From assembly GCA_000163695.1 (NCBI GenBank), contig GG774889.1, positions 998,515-1,062,514 on the forward strand: 64,000 nt of DNA. The letters run 5' to 3'. The position numbers were made by a program, and so were the translations under genes. Each line of letters begins with the position of its first letter. The first letter of the stretch is position 1. The notes below the pieces were generated by a model. The model was not told where the DNA came from. It searched no databases and saw only the letters and a list, made by a program, of their open reading frames with translations. This document shows, piece by piece, positions 1-9,571 of this stretch. Source of the stretch: Bacteroidetes oral taxon 274 str. F0058 (GTDB lineage: Bacteria; Bacteroidota; Bacteroidia; Bacteroidales; Paludibacteraceae).

Positions 1-525
1 ATCATAAACAAATTCTCGTACGCAGGCGGTATGATTATCGATATCAGAGGTAACAGAGGCGGGCAGACACAAAATATAGGCGAGTTGTTGTCGCTGTTTT
101 TCTCGGGTACGACGACTATCTGGTACAATAGGCATAAAATTGGTTGCGGGCACGGTGATTTTACCGATTTCGTTCCGCAACGAGCACGTGGGCGAGGGAT
201 AATACCCAATAGTATTACTATTGCCGTGCTTACGAGCGGCGAGACTTACAGTGCGGCGAATTACTTTGCAGGAGTGGTAAGGAATTTCCCGAATTTTGTA
301 CTGATTGGTACGAAAACAGGCGGCGGAGGCAGTTGGACAACTACTTCGGTATTACCCAACGGCTGGACGTTTACATACCCCGTGGCACAAGCCTACGATG
401 CACAATACCGTAGCTTGGAGCGAGGTGTCGAACCCGACATAAAGGTGGAGGCAACTCCACTGTGGTATTCAAAACACTATGACATAGTTTTACAGACGGC
501 ATATAAGTATTTGCTTGACAGGTGA
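1..525 (+). CDS. S41-family (tail-specific/tricorn-like) peptidase, C-terminal part
   Basis: The frame is open from the first base, so the gene begins upstream of the window. The visible part is the end of an S41 serine peptidase domain. It has the conserved strand IIDIRGNRGG, and then the block LTSGETYSAAN around bases 229-261, whose serine at 250-252 is the likely nucleophile. A glycine-rich KTGGGGSW segment and a substrate-side ERGVEPDI motif follow, the latter typical near the end of S41 proteins. These enzymes are usually exported and cut peptides at C-termini. The next gene starts 36 bases later and encodes a barrel-like exported protein, so the two may be cotranscribed. Substrate unknown. 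Confidence 0.85.
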   Translation: MINKFSYAGGMIIDIRGNRGGQTQNIGELLSLFFSGTTTIWYNRHKIGCGHGDFTDFVPQRARGRGIIPNSITIAVLTSGETYSAANYFAGVVRNFPNFVLIGTKTGGGGSWTTTSVLPNGWTFTYPVAQAYDAQYRSLERGVEPDIKVEATPLWYSKHYDIVLQTAYKYLLDR

Positions 526-560
526 AAAAAGTAATTTGTAATGTGTTTGACCCCCAAAAA

Positions 561-1361
561 ATGAAAAGAATACTGCTTATATATTTGATTTTAGCGTCGT
601 TCCTATCGGGGCATTCGCAAACGGCAGGCGGAAAGGGCAAATTTTTCAGCGGTGTCGACGTCGGTTATGTGCAGATTTATAACAATATGTTGTTGCCCTA
701 CGAGTTCTCGGGCAGCAACTACGGCATAAACCTCGAATGGCAAATCTTCAACAGCCCGAAATGGCTCTCTCGGGCATATTTTTCTATCGACTACACCTCG
801 TCGTTTGTAAGGGATATGGCTATCGATATCCCCATATTCAATACCAATCAACACAGCCTCAGAGCACGGCTGCAATATAATCTGCTCAGGCAGTTGTACT
901 CTGTGCCTACATCGAGATTCAGGCTTTTTGCGGGAGGAGGCATAGATATATGCCCCGAAGCGAGCCTGTTTTTACATCGTGATATTCAGAAATATTTCCT
1001 TAGAGCCGATTTTGGTTTGGACTGTTCGCTGTTTGCCGAATACGATTTTGGCAAAGTTAGAGTATCCGACGGTTTTACGATGCCTGTCGTCGTAGGCTCT
1101 TTCTATCCGCATTACAATACTGTGCCGTTCTATTCGGTGGGAGGTGCACAAAATTATTTTCTCTTTGCCTCTATCGATAAGATAATTAGGCTCAATAACA
1201 TACTGAAATTAGAAATCCCCGTAAAAATAACTGAAAATATACGTCCTATCATTTGGCTGTCGTATGCTTTCGGCTATGAATACTCGTCGATAAGAGACAA
1301 CACGATACGGCTGATGACACACAGCGGACAGGCGGGCTTTGTTTTCAATATCTGCAACTGA
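561..1361 (+). CDS. Exported outer-membrane beta-barrel-like protein, function unknown
   Basis: I chose the ATG at 561 because it gives a typical signal peptide (MKRILLIYLILASFLSGHSQ). The frame also extends to a GTG at 522 overlapping the upstream stop, but that adds a charged stretch before the signal. The mature part of about 245 residues alternates hydrophobic and polar residues with many aromatics and glycines. It ends in a strand pattern (QAGFVFNICN) that fits an outer-membrane barrel of 10-12 strands. No catalytic motif is visible and I do not recognise a named family. It follows the S41 peptidase directly and may be its partner, which is inference only. Confidence 0.7.
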   Translation: MKRILLIYLILASFLSGHSQTAGGKGKFFSGVDVGYVQIYNNMLLPYEFSGSNYGINLEWQIFNSPKWLSRAYFSIDYTSSFVRDMAIDIPIFNTNQHSLRARLQYNLLRQLYSVPTSRFRLFAGGGIDICPEASLFLHRDIQKYFLRADFGLDCSLFAEYDFGKVRVSDGFTMPVVVGSFYPHYNTVPFYSVGGAQNYFLFASIDKIIRLNNILKLEIPVKITENIRPIIWLSYAFGYEYSSIRDNTIRLMTHSGQAGFVFNICN

Positions 1362-1452
1362 CCTTTTCTGTCCGATAGCAGTGGAGTATTGTCGAGACCG
1401 TTCGGCGACGTTTACGGATAAGCCTTTTTCTACGGCGAACCGAAATTTTTTG

Positions 1453-1460
1453 TAACTTTG
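1453..1460 (+). promoter_or_regulatory. Putative Bacteroidota -7 box for the WG-repeat gene
   Basis: TAACTTTG matches the TAnnTTTG -7 consensus of the Bacteroidota primary sigma factor. It would give a leader of about 150 bases before the ATG at 1618. No convincing TTTG -33 box was seen at the usual distance. Confidence 0.4.
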
Positions 1461-1617
1461 CGGTCTATAATTTATTTGTAATAAGGCAAACAGTATCAAT
1501 GTGTTGTAGCGAGGTGCGACTTATAAGATACATAACCGTTGGCGGCAATGTATATGGAGATAAACTTACGGCGTACAGACAGATACCTGTATATTTGACA
1601 TTAAAAATACAAAAAGT

Positions 1618-2496
1618 ATGAGTAAAAAAAAGGCGATTATCTTAGCCTCGTTGGGAGTATTGGTAATATTTCTTGTCGCAAGCTTTTTTATCAAGGTGAA
1701 GCAAAATGAAACTTTGCTCTATAAAATCTACCAATACCTAACCTACAGCAAAGAAGACTGGCAACAATACAAGCGTGACGAAGAGCTTATCGAAATGTAC
1801 GAGGAGATGTACAAAGACCGCCCCGGTGCCGTAAATATAATACCTTCCTCTGTCGAGGCAGACTCCAAACTCGACCGTCTGGAAGGATACTACAACCAGA
1901 CCGAAGATATGTGGGAGAACCCCGACCCGAATTATGATACGGATATACCTTTCGAAGGCAGGGAATACGCTTCGTTTAGCAGATACGACGAAAATGGCGA
2001 ATATGCGGGAATGGGTTTGATAGACAAAAAAGGCAGAGTGCGTGTGCCGCCTGTATATGACGGACTTGTGGTAGGATTTGTCAATGGATTGTGTAGGGTT
2101 ATCAAAGGCGATAAATACGGTTTGGTCGATGAGCAGGGCATAGAAGTTGTCGCTCCCCAATACGACATAATAGATATAGAACATACAAAGGATATCGACA
2201 ACAATATTGTCCGAGTAATCAATGATGGCAAAGAGGGTTTCATAGACAAACAGGGCAAAGTGGTAGTTGCTATCAAATATAGTGATTTGTGTCTGGTCGG
2301 CAAAAACAGAATAATGTTTATGAAATCGCCTCAGAGATGGGGAATTATGGATTACAAGGGCAATATCATTTGTACTGCACAATTTACGCATACCAACTAT
2401 TTCCGAAACGGAAAAACAACTCTGCAAAAAGCCGATGGACAGAACTATACCGTTTATGAAGACGGAAGAATAGAAAAGGGAAAAACAATGTATTGA
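1618..2496 (+). CDS. WG-repeat protein with an N-terminal membrane anchor
   Basis: The first 27 residues are a Lys-rich start plus one hydrophobic segment (IILASLGVLVIFLVASFF), giving a signal anchor. After an acidic linker rich in Glu, Tyr and Pro (about residues 45-110) come at least three WG (KWG-type) beta repeats of 40-50 residues. They are recognised by GMGLIDKKGRVRVPPVYDG, KYGLVDEQGIEVVAPQYD, KEGFIDKQGKVVVAIKYSD and RWGIMDYKGNIICTAQF. WG repeats form beta-rich surfaces and usually act as binding modules; no enzyme motif is present. The gene stands alone between a 250-base spacer and leuS. Confidence 0.85.
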   Translation: MSKKKAIILASLGVLVIFLVASFFIKVKQNETLLYKIYQYLTYSKEDWQQYKRDEELIEMYEEMYKDRPGAVNIIPSSVEADSKLDRLEGYYNQTEDMWENPDPNYDTDIPFEGREYASFSRYDENGEYAGMGLIDKKGRVRVPPVYDGLVVGFVNGLCRVIKGDKYGLVDEQGIEVVAPQYDIIDIEHTKDIDNNIVRVINDGKEGFIDKQGKVVVAIKYSDLCLVGKNRIMFMKSPQRWGIMDYKGNIICTAQFTHTNYFRNGKTTLQKADGQNYTVYEDGRIEKGKTMY

Positions 2497-2684
2497 TACA
2501 CTGTTATTTACACACCTGCGGTAGTATCGTGGAAAATCAATCGCTTTATGTGAAATAAATTATTGTACTTAACAAAAAACAAAACACAAAATACTGATTG
2601 TAAACATATTTCATCTCTACTGTCCCTGTACAGTGTAAAAAAATCGAACTTATATAGAAAAAAATAATAACAGACATAAAAATA

Positions 2685-5477
2685 ATGGAATACAATTTCA
2701 GAGATATAGAGAGCCGTTGGCAGCAACGCTGGCGAGACGACAAGACCTATCGCGTAAGGATAGACCCCGATAAGCCGAAGTATTATGTACTCGATATGTT
2801 CCCCTACCCGTCGGGAGCAGGCTTGCATGTGGGGCATCCGCTCGGATATATCGCTTCCGATATATACGCCCGCTACAAGCGGCAGAAGGGCTTCAACGTA
2901 CTTCACCCGATGGGATACGATGCCTACGGGCTGCCCGCCGAGCAGTACGCCATACAGACGGGGCAACACCCTGCCGTTACTACCGACGAGAATATCCGTC
3001 GTTACAGGCAACAGCTCGATAAGATAGGCTTTTCGTTCGATTGGGACAGAGAGATACGTACCAGCGATGCCGACTACTACAAATGGACACAGTGGGCATT
3101 TATACGTATGTTCGACTCGTATTATTGCAATACTACACAGCAGGCACGCCCTATCGGTGAGCTTATCGAGTGTTTCGAGCGGCAGGGAAATATCGGTCTC
3201 GACATTGCCCATACCGAAGAGATAGAGTTCGGTGCCGAGGAGTGGAAGTCGTGGGACGAACGCCGTCGTAGTGAGGTGCTTATGAACTACCGTATAGCAT
3301 ATTTGGCAGAGACGGCAGTCAATTGGTGCGAAAAGCTCGGTACTGTCCTTGCCAACGACGAGGTACAAGACGGAGTCTCTATCCGTGGCGGTTATCCTGT
3401 GGTGCAGAAGATGATGAAACAGTGGAGTCTGCGTGTGTCGGCTTATGCACAGCGGCTTCTCGACGGCTTGGACGGCTTGGATTGGAGTCAGAGCATCAAA
3501 GAGACGCAACGTAACTGGATAGGACGCTCCGAAGGTGCCGAGATGGTCTTCTACACCGAAGGCGAAGCCTCGGTAGCTATCAATATATTCACCACCCGTG
3601 CCGATACGGTATACGGCGTTACATTTATGGTGCTGGCTCCCGAGAGCGAATATGTAAGCCTCGTTACTACCGCCGACCAAAAGGACGAGGTAGACAAGTA
3701 TCTGGAACAGACCCGCAAACGCACCGAACGCGAACGCATAGCCGACCGCAGAGTGTCGGGAGTATTTTCGGGTTCTTATGCCGTCAACCCCGTATCGCAC
3801 TGTCGTATACCGATATATATAAGCGACTATGTTCTTGCGGGTTACGGTACTGGTGCTATTATGGCTGTGCCTGCTCACGACAGCCGCGACTACGCCTTTG
3901 CACGACACTTCTCCCTGCCGATAGTGCCGCTCGTCGAAGGAGCCGACGTGAGCGAAGAGAGCTTCGATGCCAAAGAGGGCACGGTGATAAATTCGCCCGC
4001 AGGTACGCCTGCCGAAGGGCAGTTGGTACTCAACGGTCTGTCGGTAAGCGAAGCGATAGAGGCGGCAAAAAAATATATCGTAGCCTCAGGTTTGGGTAAA
4101 GTCAAGGTAAACTATCGCCTGCGCGATGCCATCTTCAGCCGTCAGCGGTATTGGGGCGAACCTTTCCCCATATATTACAAAGACGGCGTACCATATACTG
4201 TCGACGAAAAAGACCTACCTATCGTATTGCCCGAGATAGATAAGTTCTTGCCTACCGATACGGGCGAACCGCCGCTCGGCAGAGCTGCCGACTGGACGTA
4301 CAGAGGTTATCCGCTCGAACTGTCTACTATGCCGGGTTTTGCGGGCTCGTCGGCGTATTATCTGCGTTACGAAGACCCACAAAACAGCGATGCGCTCGTA
4401 TCTGCCGAAGCTAATGGCTATTGGCGTAATGTCGACCTCTATCTCGGAGGCTCCGAACACGCCACGGGACACCTCATATACTGTCGGTTCTGGACTAAAT
4501 TCCTATTCGACTACGGATATATAAAAGACGACGAACCGTTTGCCAAACTCATAAACCAAGGTATGATACAGGGGCGGAGCAATTTCGTTTATCGTATAAA
4601 AAATACCAATACTTTTGTATCTTATTCTAAAAAAGAGAGCTACGACACTACCGAAATACACGTCGATGTAAATCTTGTGGAAAACGATATTCTCGACACA
4701 GACCGCTTCTGTCGGTGGCAACCCGAGTTTGCCGACGCCGAGTTTGTCGTCGATGCCGACGGTAAGTATCGCTGCGGCTGGGCAGTGGAGAAGATGTCGA
4801 AGTCTATGTACAACGTGGTCAATCCCGACGATATTGTAGAGCGCTACGGAGCCGATACGCTGCGTCTGTACGAGATGTTCCTCGGGCCTGTGGAGCAGTC
4901 GAAGCCGTGGGATACGAAGGGCATAGACGGCGTACACCGTTTCTTGAAACGTCTCTGGGCTTTGGTGTACGACGCTCAGGGCAATCTGCTGCTCGACGAC
5001 CGACAGCCCACCGAAGAGGAGCTGAAGACACTGCACAAGACAATAAAAAAGATAACATACGATATAGAGAATTTTTCGTTCAATACCTCGGTGTCGGCAT
5101 TTATGATATGCGTCAACGAGCTGTCGACGGCGAAGTGTTCCAAGAGAGCTATTATAGAACCGCTGGCGGTGATACTTGCCCCGTTTGCTCCGCATATTGC
5201 CGAAGAGATATACAGTCTGTGCGGCAATAGCACGACGGTCTGCGATGCCGCTTTCCCCGAGTGCGACGAGCGTCATCTGGTAGAGGCGACGGTAAAATAC
5301 CCCGTGTCGTTCAACGGCAAGGTGCGATTTACCCTCGACCTGCCGGCAGATACGAGTGTCGAGGAGGTAGAGAAAAGTGCCCTTGCCCACGACGAAACAC
5401 AGAAATGGCTACAAGGCAAAGCTGTCAGAAAGGTGATAGTCGTACCCCGTAAGATAGTCAATATCGTAGTTGCCTAA
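2685..5477 (+). CDS. leuS: Leucyl-tRNA synthetase
   Basis: This class Ia aminoacyl-tRNA synthetase charges tRNA-Leu. It is full length at 930 residues. The HIGH-type signature is HVGH at residues 48-51 within FPYPSGAGLHVGHPLGY. The CP1 editing domain contains the TAD-like stretch TTRADTVYGVT and the GTGAIMAVPAHDSRD block that contacts the misacylated 3' end. The KMSKS loop lies near residues 703-707, followed by an anticodon-binding helical domain. An insert around residues 635-690, before the KMSKS loop, is typical of Bacteroidota LeuS. The ATG at 2685 starts the conserved MEYNFRDIESRWQQ opening. It lies at the end of an AT-rich 190-base spacer with no clear promoter box. Confidence 0.97.
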   Translation: MEYNFRDIESRWQQRWRDDKTYRVRIDPDKPKYYVLDMFPYPSGAGLHVGHPLGYIASDIYARYKRQKGFNVLHPMGYDAYGLPAEQYAIQTGQHPAVTTDENIRRYRQQLDKIGFSFDWDREIRTSDADYYKWTQWAFIRMFDSYYCNTTQQARPIGELIECFERQGNIGLDIAHTEEIEFGAEEWKSWDERRRSEVLMNYRIAYLAETAVNWCEKLGTVLANDEVQDGVSIRGGYPVVQKMMKQWSLRVSAYAQRLLDGLDGLDWSQSIKETQRNWIGRSEGAEMVFYTEGEASVAINIFTTRADTVYGVTFMVLAPESEYVSLVTTADQKDEVDKYLEQTRKRTERERIADRRVSGVFSGSYAVNPVSHCRIPIYISDYVLAGYGTGAIMAVPAHDSRDYAFARHFSLPIVPLVEGADVSEESFDAKEGTVINSPAGTPAEGQLVLNGLSVSEAIEAAKKYIVASGLGKVKVNYRLRDAIFSRQRYWGEPFPIYYKDGVPYTVDEKDLPIVLPEIDKFLPTDTGEPPLGRAADWTYRGYPLELSTMPGFAGSSAYYLRYEDPQNSDALVSAEANGYWRNVDLYLGGSEHATGHLIYCRFWTKFLFDYGYIKDDEPFAKLINQGMIQGRSNFVYRIKNTNTFVSYSKKESYDTTEIHVDVNLVENDILDTDRFCRWQPEFADAEFVVDADGKYRCGWAVEKMSKSMYNVVNPDDIVERYGADTLRLYEMFLGPVEQSKPWDTKGIDGVHRFLKRLWALVYDAQGNLLLDDRQPTEEELKTLHKTIKKITYDIENFSFNTSVSAFMICVNELSTAKCSKRAIIEPLAVILAPFAPHIAEEIYSLCGNSTTVCDAAFPECDERHLVEATVKYPVSFNGKVRFTLDLPADTSVEEVEKSALAHDETQKWLQGKAVRKVIVVPRKIVNIVVA

Positions 5478-5562
5478 GTGGAGCATGCGGATTTGAATGT
5501 CCGTGTCGGTCAATAAAAAACTTTGATTAATTTTGAACTTTAAAATAATAATAATGATAGAT

Positions 5563-7203
5563 ATGAATTATATTAAGAAACTTACGGTAAGCTTAATGCT
5601 ACTGATGGCGGTAGCGTGCGTATATTCGCAAGAACGTCCCAAACTCGTGGTAGGTATCGTCGTAGACCAGATGCGTTGGGATTACCTATACCGCTATTAT
5701 GACCGCTATGCTGCCAATGGCGGATTCAAGCGACTGATGAACAACGGTTTTAATTGCCAAAACACGATGATAAACTATATTCCGTCGTTCACCGCCGTCG
5801 GGCATTCGTCCATTTATACAGGGTCTGTGCCGAGCATTCACGGTATTACGGGCAATAGCTTTGTCATACAGCAGACAGGGGCACTCGTCTCTGCCGTAAG
5901 AGACGACAGCGTCAGAGCTGTCGGCACCGACAATCAGAAAGCAGGGCAGGTATCGCCCAAAAATCTACATACTACCACTATTACGGACGAGTTGGAGTTG
6001 GCAACCAATTTCAGAGCCAAGGTGGTGGGCGTATCGCTCAAAGACAGAGGCAGTATTTTCCCCGCAGGGCACTGTGCCGATGCAGCTTTTTGGCTCGACG
6101 AGAAGACGGGCAACTGGATTACCTCGTCGTGGTATATGGATACTCTGCCGAAGTGGGTGAGTGCCTACAACAAGTCGGGAGCAGCCCGCAACTACCTCGA
6201 ACGTACGTGGAATCCGCTATACCCGATACGTACTTATGTGCAGAGTGCCCCTGCCGACAACGAATACGAAAACCCGTATACCGACAAAGCATCGGTGAAG
6301 TTTCCTATAAACTTCAAGAAACTGTTTGACAGTAAAAAAAACGGCTACGGCTTACTCAAAGAGTCGCCCGTAGGCAATACTATGACTTGCGAATTTGCAA
6401 AGATGGCTGTGCGTAACTATCGTTTGGGAGAAGACACCATAACCGACTTCCTTACAATAAGTTTCTCGGCTCCCGACTATGTGGGGCATCGATATTCACC
6501 CAATTCCATCAAAACCGAAGATATATACCTCCGCTTAGATGCCGATTTGGCGTCGCTGATGGATTTCCTCGACACTCAGGTTGGCAAAGACCAATATCTG
6601 CTATTCATCACTGCCGACCACGGAGGAGCACAAAACGTACAGTTTATGAGAGACAATAAACTCGACGCCGCACCTTGGTTTTACGATAAACTCAACGATA
6701 CTCTCAACGCCCATTTGGAGAAGAAATTCGGTAAGAAGAATATCGTCATTACACTCGAAAACTATCAGGTAAACCTTAACTATTCTGTGATAAAAGGCGA
6801 TAAAGAGAAGACAGAGATAATAGACGAGTGTATCGACTTTTTTGCTCGTCGCCCCGAGGTTGCGTACGTGGTCGAAAACGCCAAGGCATACCAAGCCGCT
6901 ATCCCCGCCGTTATCAAAGAGAAGATAATCAACGGCTACAACCGCCAACGAGCAGGCGAGATACAGATAATCTTGCAGCCACACTATTATAGCCGCTCTT
7001 CGTGGAAGGGTACCACACACGGAACTTGGAATCCTTACGATGCCCATATACCGTTGATATTCTACGGTAAAGGCATACCCAAAGGACAATCCGTACGTGA
7101 GGTTTATATGACGGATATAGCACCTACTTTGGCTGCATTGTTGCATATACAGATGCCGAGCGGTTGTATCGGCAGACCGATAGAAGATTTATTTAAAAAG
7201 TAA
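5563..7203 (+). CDS. PafA-like alkaline phosphatase / type I phosphodiesterase family enzyme
   Basis: This is an exported metallo-phosphatase of the alkaline phosphatase superfamily. The ATG at 5563 gives a clean signal peptide (MNYIKKLTVSLMLLMAVACVYSQ); in-frame TTG 5533 and ATG 5554 lie upstream but only lengthen the n-region. The first metal site is the VVGIVVDQMRWDYLYRYYDRY block. The likely threonine nucleophile is in PSFTAVGHSSIYTG. The second metal site includes SAPDYVGHRYSP and the HGG of TADHGG, and the C-terminal HGTWNPYDAHIPLIFYG supplies the last ligands. Bacteroidota PafA enzymes release phosphate from many organic monoesters in the periplasm. Only 20 bases separate it from the thioesterase gene, so an operon is likely. 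Confidence 0.88.
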   Translation: MNYIKKLTVSLMLLMAVACVYSQERPKLVVGIVVDQMRWDYLYRYYDRYAANGGFKRLMNNGFNCQNTMINYIPSFTAVGHSSIYTGSVPSIHGITGNSFVIQQTGALVSAVRDDSVRAVGTDNQKAGQVSPKNLHTTTITDELELATNFRAKVVGVSLKDRGSIFPAGHCADAAFWLDEKTGNWITSSWYMDTLPKWVSAYNKSGAARNYLERTWNPLYPIRTYVQSAPADNEYENPYTDKASVKFPINFKKLFDSKKNGYGLLKESPVGNTMTCEFAKMAVRNYRLGEDTITDFLTISFSAPDYVGHRYSPNSIKTEDIYLRLDADLASLMDFLDTQVGKDQYLLFITADHGGAQNVQFMRDNKLDAAPWFYDKLNDTLNAHLEKKFGKKNIVITLENYQVNLNYSVIKGDKEKTEIIDECIDFFARRPEVAYVVENAKAYQAAIPAVIKEKIINGYNRQRAGEIQIILQPHYYSRSSWKGTTHGTWNPYDAHIPLIFYGKGIPKGQSVREVYMTDIAPTLAALLHIQMPSGCIGRPIEDLFKK

Positions 7204-7223
7204 GCAAAACGATAAATAAAAAA

Positions 7224-7646
7224 ATGGAGCTAACCTACAACCACAGAGTACCTGTTCAGCTGCGGTTCAACGATGCCGACGCACTCGGGCATATCAACAA
7301 CTCGGTGTACTTCTCGTTCTACGACTTGGGTAAGACCGAGTACTTCAAGGCAGTGCGGGGCAGATACATAGAAACCAAAGATATAGATATAGTGGTGGTA
7401 CACGCCGAGGTCGATTTCCTGTCGCCCGTGTTTTTGTCGGATACCATAGAGGTACAGACTGCTGTGTCGGCTATCGGTAACAAAAGTTTCACTCTCGTGC
7501 AACGTATTATGGACACTGCAACGGATACCGTCAAGTGTATCTGTACGACGATTATGGTAGGATTCGACCAGAAGACACAGCAGTCGAAGCCTATCTCCGA
7601 CGAATGGAAAGAGGCGATATCCGCCTTCGAAGGTAGACGTTTTTGA
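7224..7646 (+). CDS. Hotdog-fold acyl-CoA thioesterase (YbgC/4HBT type)
   Basis: A single 4HBT hotdog domain of 140 residues. The active-site segment is FNDADALGHINNSVYFSFYD, where the Asp before ALGHINN is the usual catalytic residue of YbgC-like thioesterases. The long central helix is followed by strands carrying VVHAEVDFLSPVF and TLVQRIMD. These enzymes hydrolyse short acyl-CoA thioesters; the substrate cannot be told from sequence. It sits 20 bases after the phosphatase and 13 before lgt, so all three are probably cotranscribed. Confidence 0.88.
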   Translation: MELTYNHRVPVQLRFNDADALGHINNSVYFSFYDLGKTEYFKAVRGRYIETKDIDIVVVHAEVDFLSPVFLSDTIEVQTAVSAIGNKSFTLVQRIMDTATDTVKCICTTIMVGFDQKTQQSKPISDEWKEAISAFEGRRF

Positions 7647-7659
7647 AATATATCGACGG

Positions 7660-8490
7660 ATGGCGACCCCGCTTGGATATATCACCTGGAGCGTGCCGCC
7701 CGACTTGCAGTTGGGGCATTTTACCGTTCATCTGTACGGTCTCCTGTTTGCCGTCGGTTTGTTTGCGGGCGGTCTGGTGGTGATTGCCCTGATGAAGCAA
7801 TATAAGACCTCGCAAAGCTATTTGATATACGCCTTCTTGGGTATAATAATAGGAGCAAGGCTTTTTCATTGTGTCTTCTACGACCCTTATTATTACTTGG
7901 CACATTGGCAGGAGGTCTTGCTGCCTGTCGTGGTGGACAATGACGGCGGATTACGATTCAGCGGTTTCTGGGGATTTGCCTCGCACGGCGGAGTGATAGG
8001 GCTTATGGTGGCTCTGTATATCTTCTGTCGCCGCAACAACGTAGGTTATCTCGCCATCTGCGATGTATTTGCCATTGCCACGCCGATTACAGGGGCTTTC
8101 ATACGTCTGGGCAATTTGATGAATTCCGAAATATTGGGTAAACCTGCCGATATATCTACTGCGTTCGTTTTCACTAATGTGGATAACGTCCTCCGCTATC
8201 CTGCCAATCTGTACGAGGCGTTGTGGTATTTTGTACTGTTTGCGGTGTTGTGGTTCTGGTACAAAAAGAAAGGATTTGCCTCATACAAGAGCGGTTTCTA
8301 CACAGGCGTAGCTTTTCTGGGGGTTGCCGTATTCAGATTTTTTATAGAATTCATCAAAGAAGACCAAGAGAAGTATATCAACGCATTACCTCTAAATATG
8401 GGGCAGCTGCTCAGTATCCCTTTCGTCGTTGCGGGCGTGATACTCGTATGGTATTGCTCGCGGCGGGAGGATACAAACCAAGTCCGATGA
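7660..8490 (+). CDS. lgt: Prolipoprotein diacylglyceryl transferase
   Basis: Lgt moves diacylglycerol from phosphatidylglycerol to the lipobox cysteine of prolipoproteins in the inner membrane. The 276-residue polytopic protein has the family hallmarks in order: HLYGLLFAVG near the N-terminus, GARLFHCVFYDP, SHGGVIG, the signature GAFIRLGNLMNSEILG, YPANLYEA and a final EFIKEDQ helix. It serves the many lipoproteins in this window. Thirteen bases separate it from the thioesterase gene. Confidence 0.95.
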   Translation: MATPLGYITWSVPPDLQLGHFTVHLYGLLFAVGLFAGGLVVIALMKQYKTSQSYLIYAFLGIIIGARLFHCVFYDPYYYLAHWQEVLLPVVVDNDGGLRFSGFWGFASHGGVIGLMVALYIFCRRNNVGYLAICDVFAIATPITGAFIRLGNLMNSEILGKPADISTAFVFTNVDNVLRYPANLYEALWYFVLFAVLWFWYKKKGFASYKSGFYTGVAFLGVAVFRFFIEFIKEDQEKYINALPLNMGQLLSIPFVVAGVILVWYCSRREDTNQVR

Positions 8491-8607
8491 GGCGAAATGA
8501 CGGCATTTGCTTTGCCCCGCATCAGCGGTGGAATAGTGTTTAGTTATTTAATTGAATAATATCTCGTCTAACTCGAAGTTTAAACGTTAGTTAAACGATT
8601 AGACAGA

Positions 8608-9516
8608 CTATCGGTTGTTGAATATCTTATCGTAAAAGGTATTCGGTCTGTTTTGGTCGCTCTCACCGAATTTATACGTAAGTTTGTGTATGGGTGATAT
8701 AGCTTTTATCTCATCGAGGCGGCGGGTAGAGTAGTCGGCAAACAGTTCCATCTGCAATATTTTGCAATTGATATCGGCGAAGTATGGTACATCTGCCCAC
8801 AGACGCCTGTTGAAATCGTTGTAGTCGGCTACCATTGCCCAAAAGAGGTGGAATATGGAGTACGACACAAGCCTGTCTTCTCGTAGCCAATACTCTTCGA
8901 GCAATGCCTGCATCTGTACCAAAAACGGATGTTGTGCGGCGGAGGCGATGAACCAGTTGCTTGCGTAAGCTTTGCCTATCGATTGCAACTTGAAACAAAA
9001 CAAGTCCGTGTCGACAATCCTATCGGGTAAGCTATCGGTAAGCAAGACGGTGGAGTCTATCCATATACCGCCGTGCAGGGCAAGCAGAGATACGCGTATG
9101 TAGTCCGAATAGTGTGCGTTGGGTATGATACCCTTTTCGTATTTCTCGGATATATGGCGTGGGATAGTGATATAGTCGTGTATATTGGTGTTGTCGATGA
9201 CGACTGTGTCGAGTCCCTGCGAGTGCTGCCGAATGGAGTCGATACATCGTTTCACTATGTGCGGGGCTTTGTCGTAGCCTTGCAGCCAGCAGACCCACAC
9301 CTTAGTCTGTCGTCGGTCTGTACGATGGTATTGAGACGACGACAATTTGTCGAGTACATAGCGGTATCTGAGAAGGTATTTGTACGCTCCTATGCGGTCG
9401 CAGGCAGATGTTATCTCTTTATCGTTCGGATTGAGCCGACTCAGCAGCTTGTAGAATGCACACCGCAGACCTATCTTTTGATTGTCGCTATCATCTGTAT
9501 ATACCGATACTATCAA
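8608..9516 (-). CDS. Capsular polysaccharide-type glycosyltransferase (GT32-like)
   Basis: The 302-residue protein matches the capsular polysaccharide synthesis / GT32-like GT-A group. An N-terminal helical region is followed by VWVCWLQGYDKAPHIVKRCIDS, the nucleotide-sugar entry strand. Then comes HYSDYIRVSLLALHGGIWIDSTVLL, whose D of WIDS takes the DXD metal-binding role, and a C-terminal region with ASNWFIASAAQHPFLVQM typical of the family. No signal peptide is seen, so it acts in the cytoplasm. It lies 55 bases downstream of panD on the same strand, and no capsule cluster surrounds it. Donor and acceptor are unknown. Confidence 0.8.
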   Translation of the reverse strand: MIVSVYTDDSDNQKIGLRCAFYKLLSRLNPNDKEITSACDRIGAYKYLLRYRYVLDKLSSSQYHRTDRRQTKVWVCWLQGYDKAPHIVKRCIDSIRQHSQGLDTVVIDNTNIHDYITIPRHISEKYEKGIIPNAHYSDYIRVSLLALHGGIWIDSTVLLTDSLPDRIVDTDLFCFKLQSIGKAYASNWFIASAAQHPFLVQMQALLEEYWLREDRLVSYSIFHLFWAMVADYNDFNRRLWADVPYFADINCKILQMELFADYSTRRLDEIKAISPIHKLTYKFGESDQNRPNTFYDKIFNNR

Positions 9517-9571
9517 TTGTCGGGGGTATCATTTGATTATGAACACTCTTTGGGCTAATCTAAATTAAGCC

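Noticed and set aside
2497..2684. T-box or other leader control of leuS
   Set aside because: No T-box sequence or leader-peptide Leu run is visible, and such T-boxes are not expected in Bacteroidota.
2508..3908. 466-residue minus-strand frame over leuS
   Set aside because: It lies opposite a certain leuS; composition is that of an antisense shadow and no family is recognised.
8491..8607. Weak inverted repeat between lgt and the glycosyltransferase gene
   Set aside because: Only a GTCTAA/TTAGAC stem with a long loop and no T run, so not called a terminator.
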